A stretch of 30,928 bases of DNA, from the NCBI GenBank assembly GCA_003833135.1, contig QZLH01001231.1, positions 7,253-38,180 on the forward strand, read 5' to 3'. Shown here one piece after another: positions 1 through 11,180 of this stretch (positions within the stretch are counted from its first letter, which is position 1; each line of letters opens with the position of its first letter). The stretch comes from Oehlia diaphana. Its lineage: Eukaryota; Glomeromycota; Glomeromycetes; Glomerales; Glomeraceae. A program made the translations under genes and the position numbers. Below the pieces are notes generated by a model. The model worked only from the letters and a program-made list of their open reading frames with translations. It had not been told where the DNA came from and ran no database searches.

Positions 1-112
1 ACCGCTTTTGGAAATTTGTGTAACATTTGACCCAAAAAAGGAAACGATCGGCAAAAATCACGTGATTTGACCGGATGACCGGATTGACGTTTTTCACCGG
101 AGCCTACCTCTA
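1..112. repeat. Right end of a hAT-type miniature element (partial)
   Basis: The stretch ending ACCGGAGCCTACCTCTA at 112 matches, in reverse complement, the left part of the complete 246-bp element at 25524-25769. It shares the blocks around CACGTGATTTGACCGG and AAATTTGTGTAACATTTGAC. Its other end lies outside the window, so its target duplication cannot be checked. Non-coding. Confidence 0.75.
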
Positions 113-438
113 AACTAAAGATTTATCAGCTTTTGTAAAATCAATAATCTTACTATTATCTATTTTATTAATTTTACTTATAGATTGTTTAGAACTTCTT
201 CATTTAAAATCATACGTAAATATTTCATTTTAATATTGTGTAGAACTTTAGAACATCTTAAAGCTGAATGTAATTTCATTTTATTTGGCTTTTTATATTT
301 TCATGATTATTTACAAAATTTACATACTGCTCCTTTATGTATATCATTTAAAATATTTACAATATCAAAGTAATCCCATACTTTATCCCTTCAATATCTT
401 CTATAATTTTACTTGTGTCATCTAATATATTTGAATAA
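113..438. other. AT-rich intergenic stretch
   Basis: No gene is visible. A 62-codon open frame here has low-complexity, Phe/Ile/Leu-rich content and no ATG-supported or family-like features. Confidence 0.5.
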
Positions 439-719
439 CACTAGTAAAAAAATGGTCTATCCTACACATATCCTACACATATCTTACATATATAAGGTAC
501 TCAAAATGTAGAAAATCATACATAAATAATACACATATCATATACATATCAGGTACTTATATATATCGTATACTTATCAGGTACCTGATGTATATATGAT
601 ATATATATATTAGTATCTGATATGTATATGATATGTGTATTATTTATGTATGATTTTCTACATTTTGAGTACCTTATATATGTGAGATATGTGTAAGATA
701 AATTATTTTTTTACCAGTG
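439..719. mobile_element. Palindromic MITE, PIF/Harbinger-like
   Basis: Almost the whole element is one long inverted repeat: the left arm (about 439-575) is the complement of the right arm (about 590-719). The ends are CACTAGTAAAAAAAT and the complement of CACTGGTAAAAAAAT, flanked on both sides by TAA (436-438 and 720-722). A 3-bp TAA/TTA duplication is the known habit of PIF/Harbinger elements; the assignment is an inference from it. No coding capacity. Confidence 0.7.
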
Positions 720-856
720 TAATCCAAATTATCATTCAAAGTAGTATCTGTATCAGTTAAAATATTGCTTTCAGTACTCTATTATTAAAATAAAATATTA
801 ATTTTTTAATATTTGTATTAAATATATAAATACTTGTATACAAATACAAAGGTTAT

Positions 857-1013
857 AGGTCTAAATCGCGATAGGTCAAAATCCCGAATGGGACAAAATC
901 CCGACAGTTGGTTCACGTTATGCAGAATTATGCAGAATTATGCAGAATCTCGTGATATTTTTGACCAGCATTAGTATTCGAGATTTTGACCTGTCGCGAT
1001 TTTGACCGGATCC
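857..1013. mobile_element. Small inverted-repeat element with 10-bp triplication
   Basis: The left end (GGTCTAAATCGCGATAGGTC, continuing AAAATCCCGAAT) pairs with the right end whose complement reads GGTCAAAATCGCGACAGGTC followed by AAAATCTCGAAT. The centre holds three head-to-tail copies of ATGCAGAATT or a one-base variant (about 920-948). No ORF and no clear target duplication, so the family is unassigned. Confidence 0.6.
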
Positions 1014-1159
1014 CAATACAAAAATAAAGTAAATATACCATTATTAAAAGTAACAATTTACTATTTAATTAAAATTTGGGTTTTCTTTTTTTTTAAAAAA
1101 AAAAAGTTGGAGTAGTTCACATTTTTGGTTAACTTTATATATTTGTTTTAATCATATTA

Positions 1160-1780
1160 GATGAATATTTAATAAAAAAATGGCTTAGTATTTAGTTAAA
1201 TCAAATTATATTACTAATTTTTTTGGGCTTAACTAATTTTTAATTTTTTGCTAAACATTTAATAAAAAGGCAAAAAAAGCTTAATTTTTTTAACCAAGCA
1301 AATTATACCAATATAACAATATTCAATGACTTAATATAACTAAATATACTAATTTTTTGGGCTTAGCCAGTTTTAATTTTCTTTAAACATTTAATAAAAA
1401 AGCCTCAGTTTTTAAGCCAAATAAATTATACAAATAATTCAACATTTAGTTTTTAAGCAAATTACATTAATTTTTATGCTTAACTTTTAATAAAAAAAAA
1501 TTGATCTTTAAGCCAAATCATGCATGTTAATTTTTTTTTGACTTAGCATTTAATTAAATCAATTATATTAATTTTTGGGCTACTAATTAAACAATTAATA
1601 AAAAAGAAACTTTATTTTTTTTAAGCTATGCAAATTATAATATTTATTTGGCACATAGTTTTCAAGCCAAATTACACTAACTTTTGTATTTAATATTTAA
1701 CAAAAAAAACTTGTTCTTTAAGCCAAATAATACTAAGTATTTATACTTGGTATTTAATAAAAAAAAAAGTTTATATATTT
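1160..1780. repeat. Degenerate AT-rich tandem satellite
   Basis: A loosely repeating module recurs about seven times at irregular spacing of roughly 60-130 bp. It comprises a CATTTAATAAAAAAG-like block, then AAGCCAAATTATA, then TTTTTGGGCTTAG. Copies are strongly diverged. No coding potential on either strand. Confidence 0.5.
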
Positions 1781-2384
1781 TAAATATATAATTTAATGAA
1801 TTATTATTATATGATATTACATAAATATTTAATAAAATAATATTTACAAACCAAAAATTAATTTATTTTAAAAAAAAATAATATCATCAAAATTATTAAT
1901 TCAAATAAAATAATCAATATATTACTATTTGCTAATATGTTACTTTTAAATAAAATATATTATTAAATACATTTATTATAATAACTCAGTCAATAATAAT
2001 TTTAGAAATATAATTTCACTACCATTAAATTTTTTGCATCAAGACGAATCTAACGATATAAATTTCATTAAAATCTGATTGGTAAATCTCTTAAAAATTG
2101 GAGTATGTAGGATAAGAATTTAAACCCTGGTAATTTGTAATTCTGGCCAGAGTTAAAATATAAACTTCGTAAGATCTTAATTTTGCTCATATTGTAATGG
2201 CTGTAATGCTGGCTAGAATTAAATGATCAGTATATAAATTTCCTTTTTGGAAATACTTGTGAAACCAAAATTTCCCATTTTTTGCAGAAAGCAAAATTCC
2301 ATTTTTGGGAGATATCTAAAGCGGAGTCAAATCACATGACTTCGAAAAAAATTTATTTTCTAAATAAAATTTTTCACAATATAT
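1781..2384. other. Intergenic, nothing recognisable
   Basis: AT-rich sequence with no open frame of note. Positions 2250-2340 contain weak echoes of the element ends seen at 2960 and 25600, but no clear borders. Confidence 0.5.
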
Positions 2385-2626
2385 AAGGTTACTTATCTAA
2401 ACCTCTTTAAAATCTTACGATTAGTTTCGTCAAAATTTTACTATAGATTTATTATAATTTTGGCAGAGTTTTGGCAGTTTCAGCATTTATAATAAGTTTT
2501 GGCAGTTTTGCCTTTCTCCAGAGTTTCGCCAGTTTTTTAATATAACTTTAATATAGTTTTGGCAGAATTTAGCTTTTTGGCAAAACGCTATCTTGCCTAA
2601 ACCCCTAGGTTTTGGCAAGCAACCTT
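2385..2626. mobile_element. 245-bp MITE family, copy 1
   Basis: Begins AAGGTTACTTATCTAAACC and ends in GGTTTTGGCAAGCAACCTT. It aligns end to end with 18662-18906, including the internal phrase AGTTTTGGCAGTTT and CCTTTCTCCAGAGTTT. Short terminal inverted repeats (AAGGTTGCTTG in the better-preserved copy) and no ORF mark it as a non-autonomous DNA element. Most differences between the two copies are transitions. Confidence 0.75.
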
Positions 2627-2660
2627 AGTAATATATATACAACTTTTTAAACATATATAC

Positions 2661-2872
2661 TAAGTGTATTTTAGCCTGCTCTGCAAGTTTATTTAAAATA
2701 ACAAAATGAGTTTTGAATGCCGTTTTCGATTTATTTGACTTTTCATTTTTGTCTATCCATTTTTGGATATGATTAGCAAAAAAGCTTTTGCTAATATATA
2801 AAGTGAAAACCAGTATTTAAAATCTACTTTTTAATCTTAAGTAAACTCGTAGAGCAGGCTAAGATACACTTA
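2661..2872. mobile_element. Small Tc1/mariner-like MITE
   Basis: A 31-bp terminal inverted repeat is visible: the left end starts TAAGTGTATTTTAGCCTGCT and the right end is its complement with about three mismatches. Outermost TA on each side fits a TA target duplication, the mark of Tc1/mariner elements. The roughly 150-bp interior is unpaired and non-coding. Confidence 0.65.
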
Positions 2873-3273
2873 TTTTATGATTTTCAAATTTATGTTCAAT
2901 TTGATTTATAAAAAAATTAGTTCACTCATATTATATCGAATCATATAATTTGACTCCACTTTAGATGACCCCCATTTTTGGAAATTTGTGTAATGTTACG
3001 TGACAATTGACCAATGAGATTATTTGGGATATGGGATGCTCTCCCATCCCATTTAATATGGGTGGCAAGTATAGTAGCGGTAGCATGGTTATTACATAAC
3101 CATGATTTTATAAGTTTCTGCAAAGGTAATCAGGCATCATATCATATATAGATTTGTTGCTATATAAATTGTTTACAATTTGATTTCTGGCTTGAAATTA
3201 GGTATTAAAATTATATGTATTATTTGAAAAGTTTTAAGAAATGTATGGTTTAGCTTTTTAGCAAGAATTTTGC
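2873..3273. other. Non-coding stretch with small inverted repeats
   Basis: Contains short palindromes (the GGGATG...CATCCC region near 3030-3062; ATGGTTATTACATAACCAT near 3086-3104) and a block at 2970-2995 related to the 25524 element. The 60-codon open frame on the minus strand here lies in repeat-like sequence and is not taken as a gene. Confidence 0.45.
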
Positions 3274-4259
3274 ATGAGCATTAAAGAATCTGTCAAAAAT
3301 CTTTTTTTTAATTGCAAAGACTCTGAAGCTTGTATGTTCATTAATATTCTAGATGATGTAATTCCATTAGTTTTAAATTTTTATCCAATAAATTTTCGAA
3401 ATGGATGTTGGGAAGTTTATAAAAAAGCAATGCTTCATATATGAACAATTTTTTATTGATACTGCCGTAAAAATTATAATAAGTTACCATTGGCATTTCT
3501 TAGTAACATTTTTTATTGGCAAAATATTAATCACCCAATGGCAGTAATTCTCAAGTTCTCTTCATATTTTTAATGATTATTATGTAAAAAACTTTCACAG
3601 TTGTATTAGATATCAAAACAATTAATTTTAATACTGCTCAACAAATTATTAATCAAGCAAAAATAATTGTCCAGATGCGTGATAATAACTCCTTTACTAA
3701 AGTTTTTTCAAAATTATAACATTATTTACACAGAAAAGCAGTTGGAGTTTCTGGAAAAAAAGGTTGCAATTTTCCTTTTAGATTTATTCCAAAATGTTTG
3801 GAAAAATTGTGGATGTATAACAAAAAAGAAAATTAAAAAGAACTGGCAATACAATTTACCAACACTTGGCAAAATTGTAGATGAAAAATTCTTCCAATGG
3901 GTTGGAATTCATCTCATTCTCCTAAATCAGACAAACTATGTGATTGGAGTAAATGTACTTTGTCATCAGAAGAGGCGTCAGGTAGTGTTCTATTATGTAG
4001 TCATGGTTACCATACAGAATGTTTTAACCAAGTGAATCAGAGGTGCCCATACAAATATCTTTGTAATGGAATTAAAGATAATTGCAAGATATTTCAGAAT
4101 ATGTTGAATATGAAATTTGATGATGATAAGGATAATGGTGATGATTTGGAGGACCAGGCAAGTTTAGAGGATAATGATGATAATGTAATTGTTTTCGCTG
4201 ATGAAGATATAAACAGAAAATTGGAGGAGGCATTAAACTCATTTAAATTATGTCAATAA
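3274..4259 (+). pseudogene. Broken gene with Cys/His-rich, RING-like tail
   Basis: Coding-looking blocks follow one another on the plus strand in different frames. From 3274 a 56-codon frame starts MSIKESVKNLFF and contains LDDVIPLVLNFYPINF and GCWEVYKKAMLHI. About 3605-3825 follows a Gln/Lys-rich frame interrupted by stops. A last frame, open to 4259, contains CDWSKC, then LLCSHGYHTECF and CPYKYLCNGIKDNC. That Cys/His spacing resembles a RING or related zinc-binding module, and an acidic Asp/Glu tail follows. At least two frame changes and several stops separate the blocks, and I found no set of introns that explains them all. The intact product is not recognised; ubiquitin-ligase function would be a guess. 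The last block (3897-4259, 120 codons with an ATG) could still be expressed alone. Confidence 0.5.
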
Positions 4260-4729
4260 TATAATTTAAATTTATAATTAAGTTTACGTTTAAATTTATC
4301 TTATATACGTTTAACTTCACCGTAAAATATTATAATTTAAAATTTATTTTTTAATATTTACTAGCCGTTGAACCCGTTGCTCCGCAACGTCTGATAAACA
4401 TACACGTGATCGTAGTCTAAACGTTACGGATACACAGGAAAACAATTATTATATAGTAGATATTTATATTTGCGACACAATGATCGACATTTACGTGACA
4501 ATTAAGAAAGCCTGCTATGCTGTTATGAATAAAATGTCACGGGTTTCATATTTAGAATTAACATTTATAAATCATCAAATAAATTTTCGTAAACGCAAAA
4601 AATCTTATTTTTTAATAGTTTAATATACAAGGTTTACATGATTACTATTAAGTATGAACCCTTTAGCAACCCGCGCGTGCGTTTGTCATTGCATCATTCT
4701 CATTTATTGGAGTTGTTGGTTCACATCAA
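4260..4729. other. Intergenic, possible transposon end
   Basis: No gene. Positions 4361-4395 read TACTAGCCGTTGAACCCGTT followed by GCTCCGCAACG, GC-rich against its surroundings and similar in style to ends of dispersed DNA transposons, but I cannot find the partner end. The segment is the 3' flank of the minus-strand Crinkler gene, so its polyadenylation site should fall here. Confidence 0.35.
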
Positions 4730-7422
4730 TCATCGGTTTTCGATATTTAACTTTACTGACACGTCAAATGGGAAATAATCCATATTTCGTAGTTTTTTAC
4801 CCCCCGGATTTTTTTCCCGATAATCCCTATCGCTATAATACGGCCGTTTTTTGATTACATTATCAATCGAGGCATCGCCAATACCGTCAAGAACATTTTT
4901 CAACCTATTTTTTTCCCAGAAGTTGGGATTTGTATCTCCGGTAATGGCAAATGATGCCCGAGAAGAAAAAATGGGTCCAAAGTGTTTTTTAAAATCTTCT
5001 TTTGAAATTACCAAAACACCTGATTCTTGCTCTCCCTCATATGGTTGCGAAGTAAAAATAATTGTAATAGCCACATAATCATCATCAGCAACATTATCCA
5101 AATTAATTAGATTATTCTTATCTTCTTCTTTAACTTTACTTTCGAGCATCTTTAATGAAACGTAATCCCATTTGTACTGGTTCATCATTATGAATTTATA
5201 ATCGTCAATATCCTTAGGCATTCTGACAAGAAACACGTCAGCAAACGGAGCACCACTACCATTGATAACTACTACATCACCACTCTGCCAGTTGATTTTT
5301 TTACCATCAGATTTTTCTGTTAATGAATTAGTGATCGGAAATTGTTCATTTGCTTTACATACACGAAGGGGTTTCAATTTTACGCTCATATCAAAGTAAA
5401 CATCCAACTCATCAGCATTGGGATATAATTCTCGTAAAGTCATTGTAGTCTTTCCCATACTTATCGCCAGATTAGTACGAAATGCTTCATGGTATGCCAC
5501 AAACACCTCCCATTCTTCCCAATACATGCGATCAACATAGAAAGTTTTTACAAGTGTAGGATTAACAATACACAGAACGTCATTATATATACAGATAAAA
5601 TAAAAGGGCATATTAATAAGGAACTTAGATTGTTCAACAGAGGAGAGAATAATATGTTTATCACGTTCTAGGCTTCTAATTGTAAGATCTGGATTATTAT
5701 CATCCAAACGTTCATCAGAGGCAATGGCAATACCTTCAATGCAATAATACATGAGCTTCATAGCAACATTTCTGTTGTTTTCAACATAGGCTTTTATGCC
5801 ATACTGTTTATCGAGACCGTCCTTGACTTTGATAAAATAGTCAACAAAGTCAAGTTCTTTTCTTTCAAGTTTCTCGAAGAATTCTCTCCCATGTTTACCA
5901 TCTACTCCAAAGCATTCGATAAAGAGTCGTTGAAGTGCGCGTGGCAACCCACCGGTATCCCTCAGAAGCTGAAGCATTTGGCGACAATATTTCCATTTAT
6001 ATGCATAGTTTGCAATTCCCGCATTGAATTTTTCTGCAAAATGATCCGTAATCCGAATAATGGATTTATCGTTCAATAATGGACAATTAACAAACTGGAA
6101 TGAAATTCTTGAAGCTTCTTTTTGGTTAATGACAGCCAGTGGAGCGGTCCCTGAAAGGAATGGTTGGACAAAGGCGGGTAAAGCGGATTTAAGCATAAAT
6201 TCCGAAATATGATGGATCATATTTATGAAGAGGTTTGTTGGTGGATTCGACTTATCCTCTTTATCCCATGAATCAATATTTTGAAATTCATCAATATGAA
6301 GATATAGGAAAAAAAATTGTCTATCGGAGAGATTTAGGGATTTGCGAATTTCTCCGATAACAGCATTAATATGAAAATTATTAAAGTTGTCCGTATATTG
6401 TTCAAGTCGTAAGCGGAATTCTTGAAACGACATTCCACATTCTTTTTCAATAAAAAACGCATGCGTAATTCGTAAGCCGATAATTATTGATGCATCTAAG
6501 CCATAATCTTGTGGAGTGAGTCTGTGACCATTTCCGAAGTCTATATATAAGTATTCAAGATGTGTGTCATTTCTTATACTGTCATGAGGATTATCAGAAA
6601 TATTATTGTAAATTTCCTTAATATACCGAGGCACTTCTTTTTTGATTTGATTATAAAGCTCCTGCCCAAATCGAGTTTTACCTATTTACAAGATAATGAG
6701 TAACTGATACAAATTGTTTACTAGGAAAAGTACAAAGAAACAATACCTATTCCCGGAGCTCCCCCACTGACAAGACACCAGTAGCACGATTTTCCATCTC
6801 GGGCCGTAATATTACTGTACATTGTCTCATATACAAATTTCATTGCCTCTGCGAAGTCACGTTGTTGCAATGGCATGTTTAATATATCAGGCAAATTAGA
6901 TCCACCCTTATATGCATTCTTCTTAATAGCCTCAATAATTTTCTTAAATGAAAATGCTAATGATGATAATCAAAAAAAAAAATCAGGCAGAGAAACGAAT
7001 GTAAATGATATAATCTATTTCTTATTCGAGAGGTAAAGCGTTAGGAGACACTTACCAGGCACTTGTACTATGACGTGAATGTTTTCATTTACAGGCAATT
7101 CCAAAAAAAGTGTCTTAACCGCGAATATTGGTATCAAAAGCTCGCCTTTAAATTTTTCTTCAATATCATCTTCGGTAGTAACATGTTTAAGTTTGTCGCT
7201 TTCTTCGAAAGCGATGTTTACCTTCCAAAGGTTAATGTCCTCATAATTAAAATTAATTTTATGAGTAATTTTATTATAGACAAGATACTTGAGGTGTGAA
7301 ATCTTTAATTCATCAAATTTGACCAAAGAACCATTAATGTTGTTTTCTTTACTAATGGTAACCACAAAAGTATCAGCAAAAGAAGTATTTCCTAGGAGTA
7401 AACAATTTATTGACCCCATCAT
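4730..7422 (-). CDS. Crinkler (CRN)-type protein with P-loop NTPase and nuclease-like domain, 3 exons
   Basis: Three exons join in frame: 7422-7056, 6956-6747 and 6681-4730 (stop TGA at 4732-4730), about 842 aa. Intron 1 (7055-6957, 99 nt) starts GTAAGT and ends TTAG. Intron 2 (6746-6682, 65 nt) starts GTATTG and ends ATAG, and splits the Walker A codons. Residues 1-125 form a ubiquitin-like Crinkler header (NLWKVNI, then NIHVIVQVP). Next come a Walker A loop, GAPGIGKT (188-195), a Walker B strand, LYLHIDEFQ (318-326), LSGTAP (368-373) and GGLPRALQRL (436-445), a STAND-like GxP motif. The C-terminus holds WEEWEVFVAYHEAFR (about 580-594), ADVFL with Asp674, and NQYK with Gln694/Lys696. That suggests a PD-(D/E)XK fold with Gln in place of the usual acid. 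Crinklers are known effector or intracellular conflict proteins with nuclear targets; role and target here are not shown. No signal peptide is evident. A TTTTTTTACAG upstream of the ATG could end a 5'UTR intron. Confidence 0.85.
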
Positions 7423-8224
7423 TTCAGTTGGGAGATAATTCTGTAAAAAAAAGAATTTTTTAGGTGTGAGAAATTTTGAGAGAAATTTTGAGGATATATA
7501 TATACTTGTAAAAACCTTTCCGAATTCATCATGATTAATAATAAAATAGACTCAGTGGTAATATGATCAGTACACAAAAAAATGATCAGTACACAAAAAA
7601 ATGATTAATACACAAAAAAAATGAATAATACGGTTTTATCATTACTCATTAGAATTTTGATTCTCCGACAAATTCTCAGGGTATTTATTAAAAAAAGTGA
7701 ATTAACAGTTGCGCAAATTTTCGGTCATACGAGGTTGTGTTTGTCTATGGAAATATAATGTACTAGGCTATTTGCCTATTTCATACATGAATTTTTTTTT
7801 TAAGGTAAATTACTAATTGTGAGTATGTATTACCAACTATATATAATGAGTAATACAGAAAGGAGTTAACCAAATAAGTATTGTATATCATATGAAATAA
7901 TCTACTCTGGTGTATGATCTGTAAAGCCACTACTGTGCAAATAATTGTTACTCTTCCTTATTGTATTGTCCCACACCGCCACACGAAGGAAATATTATCT
8001 TCACAAATATTATCTTCACTTGTTTTATGTGAGCTTCTTAATATATCTTCACTTATATATTTCATACGAAAAAACATTATTTCTACTTATTTTACGCAAA
8101 AAAATATAATTTTTACTTGTTTTACGCGAAAAAAATTTAATTTATAAAGCTATCTCACGTGAGAGTGTAAAAGAATATTATCTTGCTTGTTATTTCAAAC
8201 AAATAAAGTTATCTCACTCTATTA
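7423..8224. other. Intergenic region upstream of the Crinkler gene
   Basis: No ORF of substance. It should hold the Crinkler promoter (minus strand) and perhaps that of the small plus-strand gene at 8225. From about 7960 to 8150, related blocks of the type TTTTACTTGTTTTACGCGAA recur about three times with decay. A palindrome, TCTCACGTGAGA, sits near 8153-8164. Confidence 0.45.
7562..7625. repeat. Short tandem repeat (about 20 bp, 3-4 copies)
   Basis: ATGATCAGTACACAAAAAA is repeated head to tail about three times, the last copies drifting to ATGATTAATACACAAAAAA and ATGAATAATACGG. It lies about 140-200 bp upstream of the Crinkler start codon, so it may sit in its promoter; no function is implied by the sequence. 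Confidence 0.75.
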
Positions 8225-8498
8225 ATGGATACTAATTTTGTTAATAAAGAAGATATCATTTATGAAGATGAGCTTATTGAGGTATATTTATATGAATCAT
8301 GTTTAGAGTAATCCAAATAATAATATAATAAAATATTATTTTAACATGTTATACAGCTACCAAATGATATATCTTCTGAATCAGAAGAAGATACAAAAAT
8401 TTATATTACAAAACATATAACTGTTAAAACAATAATTCACTCACTAGTTCCAGTCAAATATCCTCCAACAAGTGAGATATAGTATACCTAACCGGGGA

Positions 8499-11180
8499 CA
8501 GTGCTTAAAATAGAAATCAAATTTTACCAGCCAAGAATCTGGAATGAAAATTATTTTACCGGACAAGGATCCGGAATTTCTTAAAATTTACCAGCTTATA
8601 AATTTTAGTAAGAAAATTTTAAAAAAAAAAATTTGTATTTTTTGTTATTTATTAAAGAAAATTAATATTTTTTTTTTGAAAAAACAATTAAATTCTTCGT
8701 TTACAAACACCATTCCAGATTTGCAATGCTCTAGTAAAATCAAATTCAGATAAATCCGTTTCTTCTAATCCAATCATCATCCAATAATGTAATGTCTCAT
8801 TATTTAAAGAATTCCTCAAATCAGTTTTTATTAAATTCTGTTTAGAAAAACCACGTTCACAATCAACAGATGAGAAAGGAATTGAGTATATAATTCCTAA
8901 TAATTTAATAATATTAGGAAAAGTATCATAGTAAAATTCAAATAATCTTGGAAGTAATTTTTCAATTTTTATATTTCTAAAATTTGAATGTATTATAGCT
9001 TTGTACCAAAACCATTCTTCACATAAATTAATATTATTAATTTCCTTTTTGTAAAATTCTGACAACATATTTAATTCCTCTTCCCCATAATTTGTGAGTT
9101 CTTCTTTATACTTGGCCAGTTTGCATGATCAAGTATTTTCATAGAATTAAGTAAAGGTCTATCAGGAAATCTTTTTTGAATCTCTAAAACAACAGCTGAT
9201 GCTTCATAATTTTCATTCTATAACAATTGATGTGCACCAATACTATAATTATTTTCTTCTTTTCTTCTGAAAAATTCAATAAAAATTTATTTAAATGTTC
9301 GCCTAGTGGTAATCTTCCATCATCATCATAATTCAAAAATTGTTGTTGAATTTTATTGAGAGTTAACTCTATAATTGGATCTATATCAGATATTTGAATA
9401 TTTTTTCATTGGAAAACTTTACTTAATGTAGAGAGATAACCAAGAATATCCCATAAAAAATGCAAAAAAGCAACCAATTTCCAATTACAAATTTCTGTAT
9501 ATAAAGAAATAAAATTTTGTCTTTAAAAATTATTAGGTGTTGAAATTATTGTTTCCAATAATGTATCCATTAAAGGTTCAATTGAAAGACATAAATTTTT
9601 GATTGCTTCATACCAAGAAAGCCATCTAACTTCATAAATTTGCTTGATTTTCAAAATTGGATGCTTTAGTATTTCTTGATATTTATGTAAGATATCTATT
9701 CTTTTGGTAGAATTAGAAAAAAAATTGTATACTGACTTTATAACATGTTTAACATGTTTGCAAAAATCTATTTTTTTTTTCAGCAGAATTACAGGCTAAA
9801 GCAAGTCTATATACAATGTAATGTGTTATAAATAAACACTCATTTCTTTCTTTAAGTCTTGATGCTACTCCAGTTGATCTTCCTAACATAACACTCACTC
9901 TATCTAAAGCAAATGACATAAGTTTATTTGTTAAACCTGTAACAAAATCTGAGTTAATTATAAATTAAATAAAATAGTATACAATATTATTTAAAAACTT
10001 GCCTTTTTTATCAAATAAATCAACAATTGCGTCAAAAATAGTTTTTGAATCTTTGTTTCTTAATTGAATTAATTTTAAAAAACAGATCTTAATATTTCCA
10101 TACAAACAATATTTAATATATATAATAAAATAGGATTCACATGAAATATCTGTGCTTTTATCTACCATAATTTCAAATGTAGTTGTTTCAGCCAATTCTT
10201 TCCAAATAGTTTCTTCTGTTGAAATTGAAATAGCAGATAAAATTTCACATCCAGATACATTATTTTCATAAGTAATTGTATTAAAAACTGATAATAGATG
10301 AGAACAATCAAAAATTCTGCATAATCTTATAACTTCAGGTAATTTGTTTAGTGAAATATCATTTTCTGCTAGCCAAAAAATTTAATATCTTCATCAAAAC
10401 ACTAACGTGATTCTGAACTCTGTCTATAGTATTGTTGGTAACCTTAATTAGTTTTACCTTTACAATCTCCCGATTTGTTACATCAGTGTGATCTTTAGTT
10501 ATGAAATATTCTGATAGTGCAGAAGATTTAAAATTCTTTGAATCTAATTTAAAATAATTGTTTAAATTTAAATTATGTTAATAAACAAATAAATTAACTG
10601 CTATCTTGAGTAATTAAAAAATTATTTAATAAAATAAAAAAAAATACAATACCTTCTTTTCTAAATTTATTTTGTTTTTTATGACTTTAGCATAGTGAGC
10701 AAAACATTAGATTTCTTGATCCATCATATATCAACCACTTATAAATATTTAACCATTCATTTTAAAAAACTCCTGTTTTTCTCTTTGATAAAAGTTGCAC
10801 TTTCTTTTTTTAAAAATTTAAATTTTTTGTGTTGCGCATCCATAATTATTTGGTACTTCGATATTAGCTTCTTCTAAATCTGAATCTACTTTACTAGATT
10901 TATTATTATCAAATTCTACGTCTTCACTAGGCATTTTTGTCTTAAAATATTGCTCAATAAACATTTTTAATGATAAATATAAAAAAAATCAAAAATCGCA
11001 AATGATTATCAAATTAATAATTTATGATTTTATTAATGCTGATATGCAAAAAATTTTGCCAGATAAAAATCCATTAAGCTTAAAAATTTTTTAAAAAAAA
11101 TCAAGAATGCAAAATTTTTACTAGAGATTTTTTGAAAATTCTGGTTTTTACCAGAATTTTGTCATCTATTTTAAGCACTG
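8499..11180 (-). mobile_element. hAT DNA transposon, 2682 bp, decayed
   Basis: Both ends carry the perfect 16-bp terminal inverted repeat CAGTGCTTAAAATAGA. The flanks are ACCGGGGA (8491-8498) and ACTGGGAA (11181-11188): an 8-bp target duplication, the hAT signature, differing by one C-to-T and one G-to-A change. Subterminal sequences near both ends contain inverted TTTTACCAG-like blocks. The single gene inside runs on the minus strand. Confidence 0.88.
8688..10934 (-). pseudogene. hAT transposase remnant
   Basis: Likely start at ATG 10934 (MPSEDVEFDN). A zinc-finger-like N-terminal part is seen near 10,680-10,790 as WLIYDGSRNLMFCSLC, with stops and shifts around it. The first catalytic-Asp region (9965-10195) reads FEIMVDKSTDIS, with Lys where most hAT enzymes have Glu in DEST. 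Near 9780-9850 THYIVYRLALAC recalls the conserved HCxAHRLxLA region. The dimerisation domain (8688-9068) reads SSVDCERGFSKQNLIKTDLR, very typical of the family. Many stops and frameshifts mean it cannot make a full enzyme. The zinc finger plus hAT layout resembles ZMYM/C17orf113-like hAT proteins. Confidence 0.85.

Noticed and set aside
3667..4035. 122-aa ORF as an independent gene
   Set aside because: It overlaps the better zinc-module frame, and its second half is a shifted reading of it.
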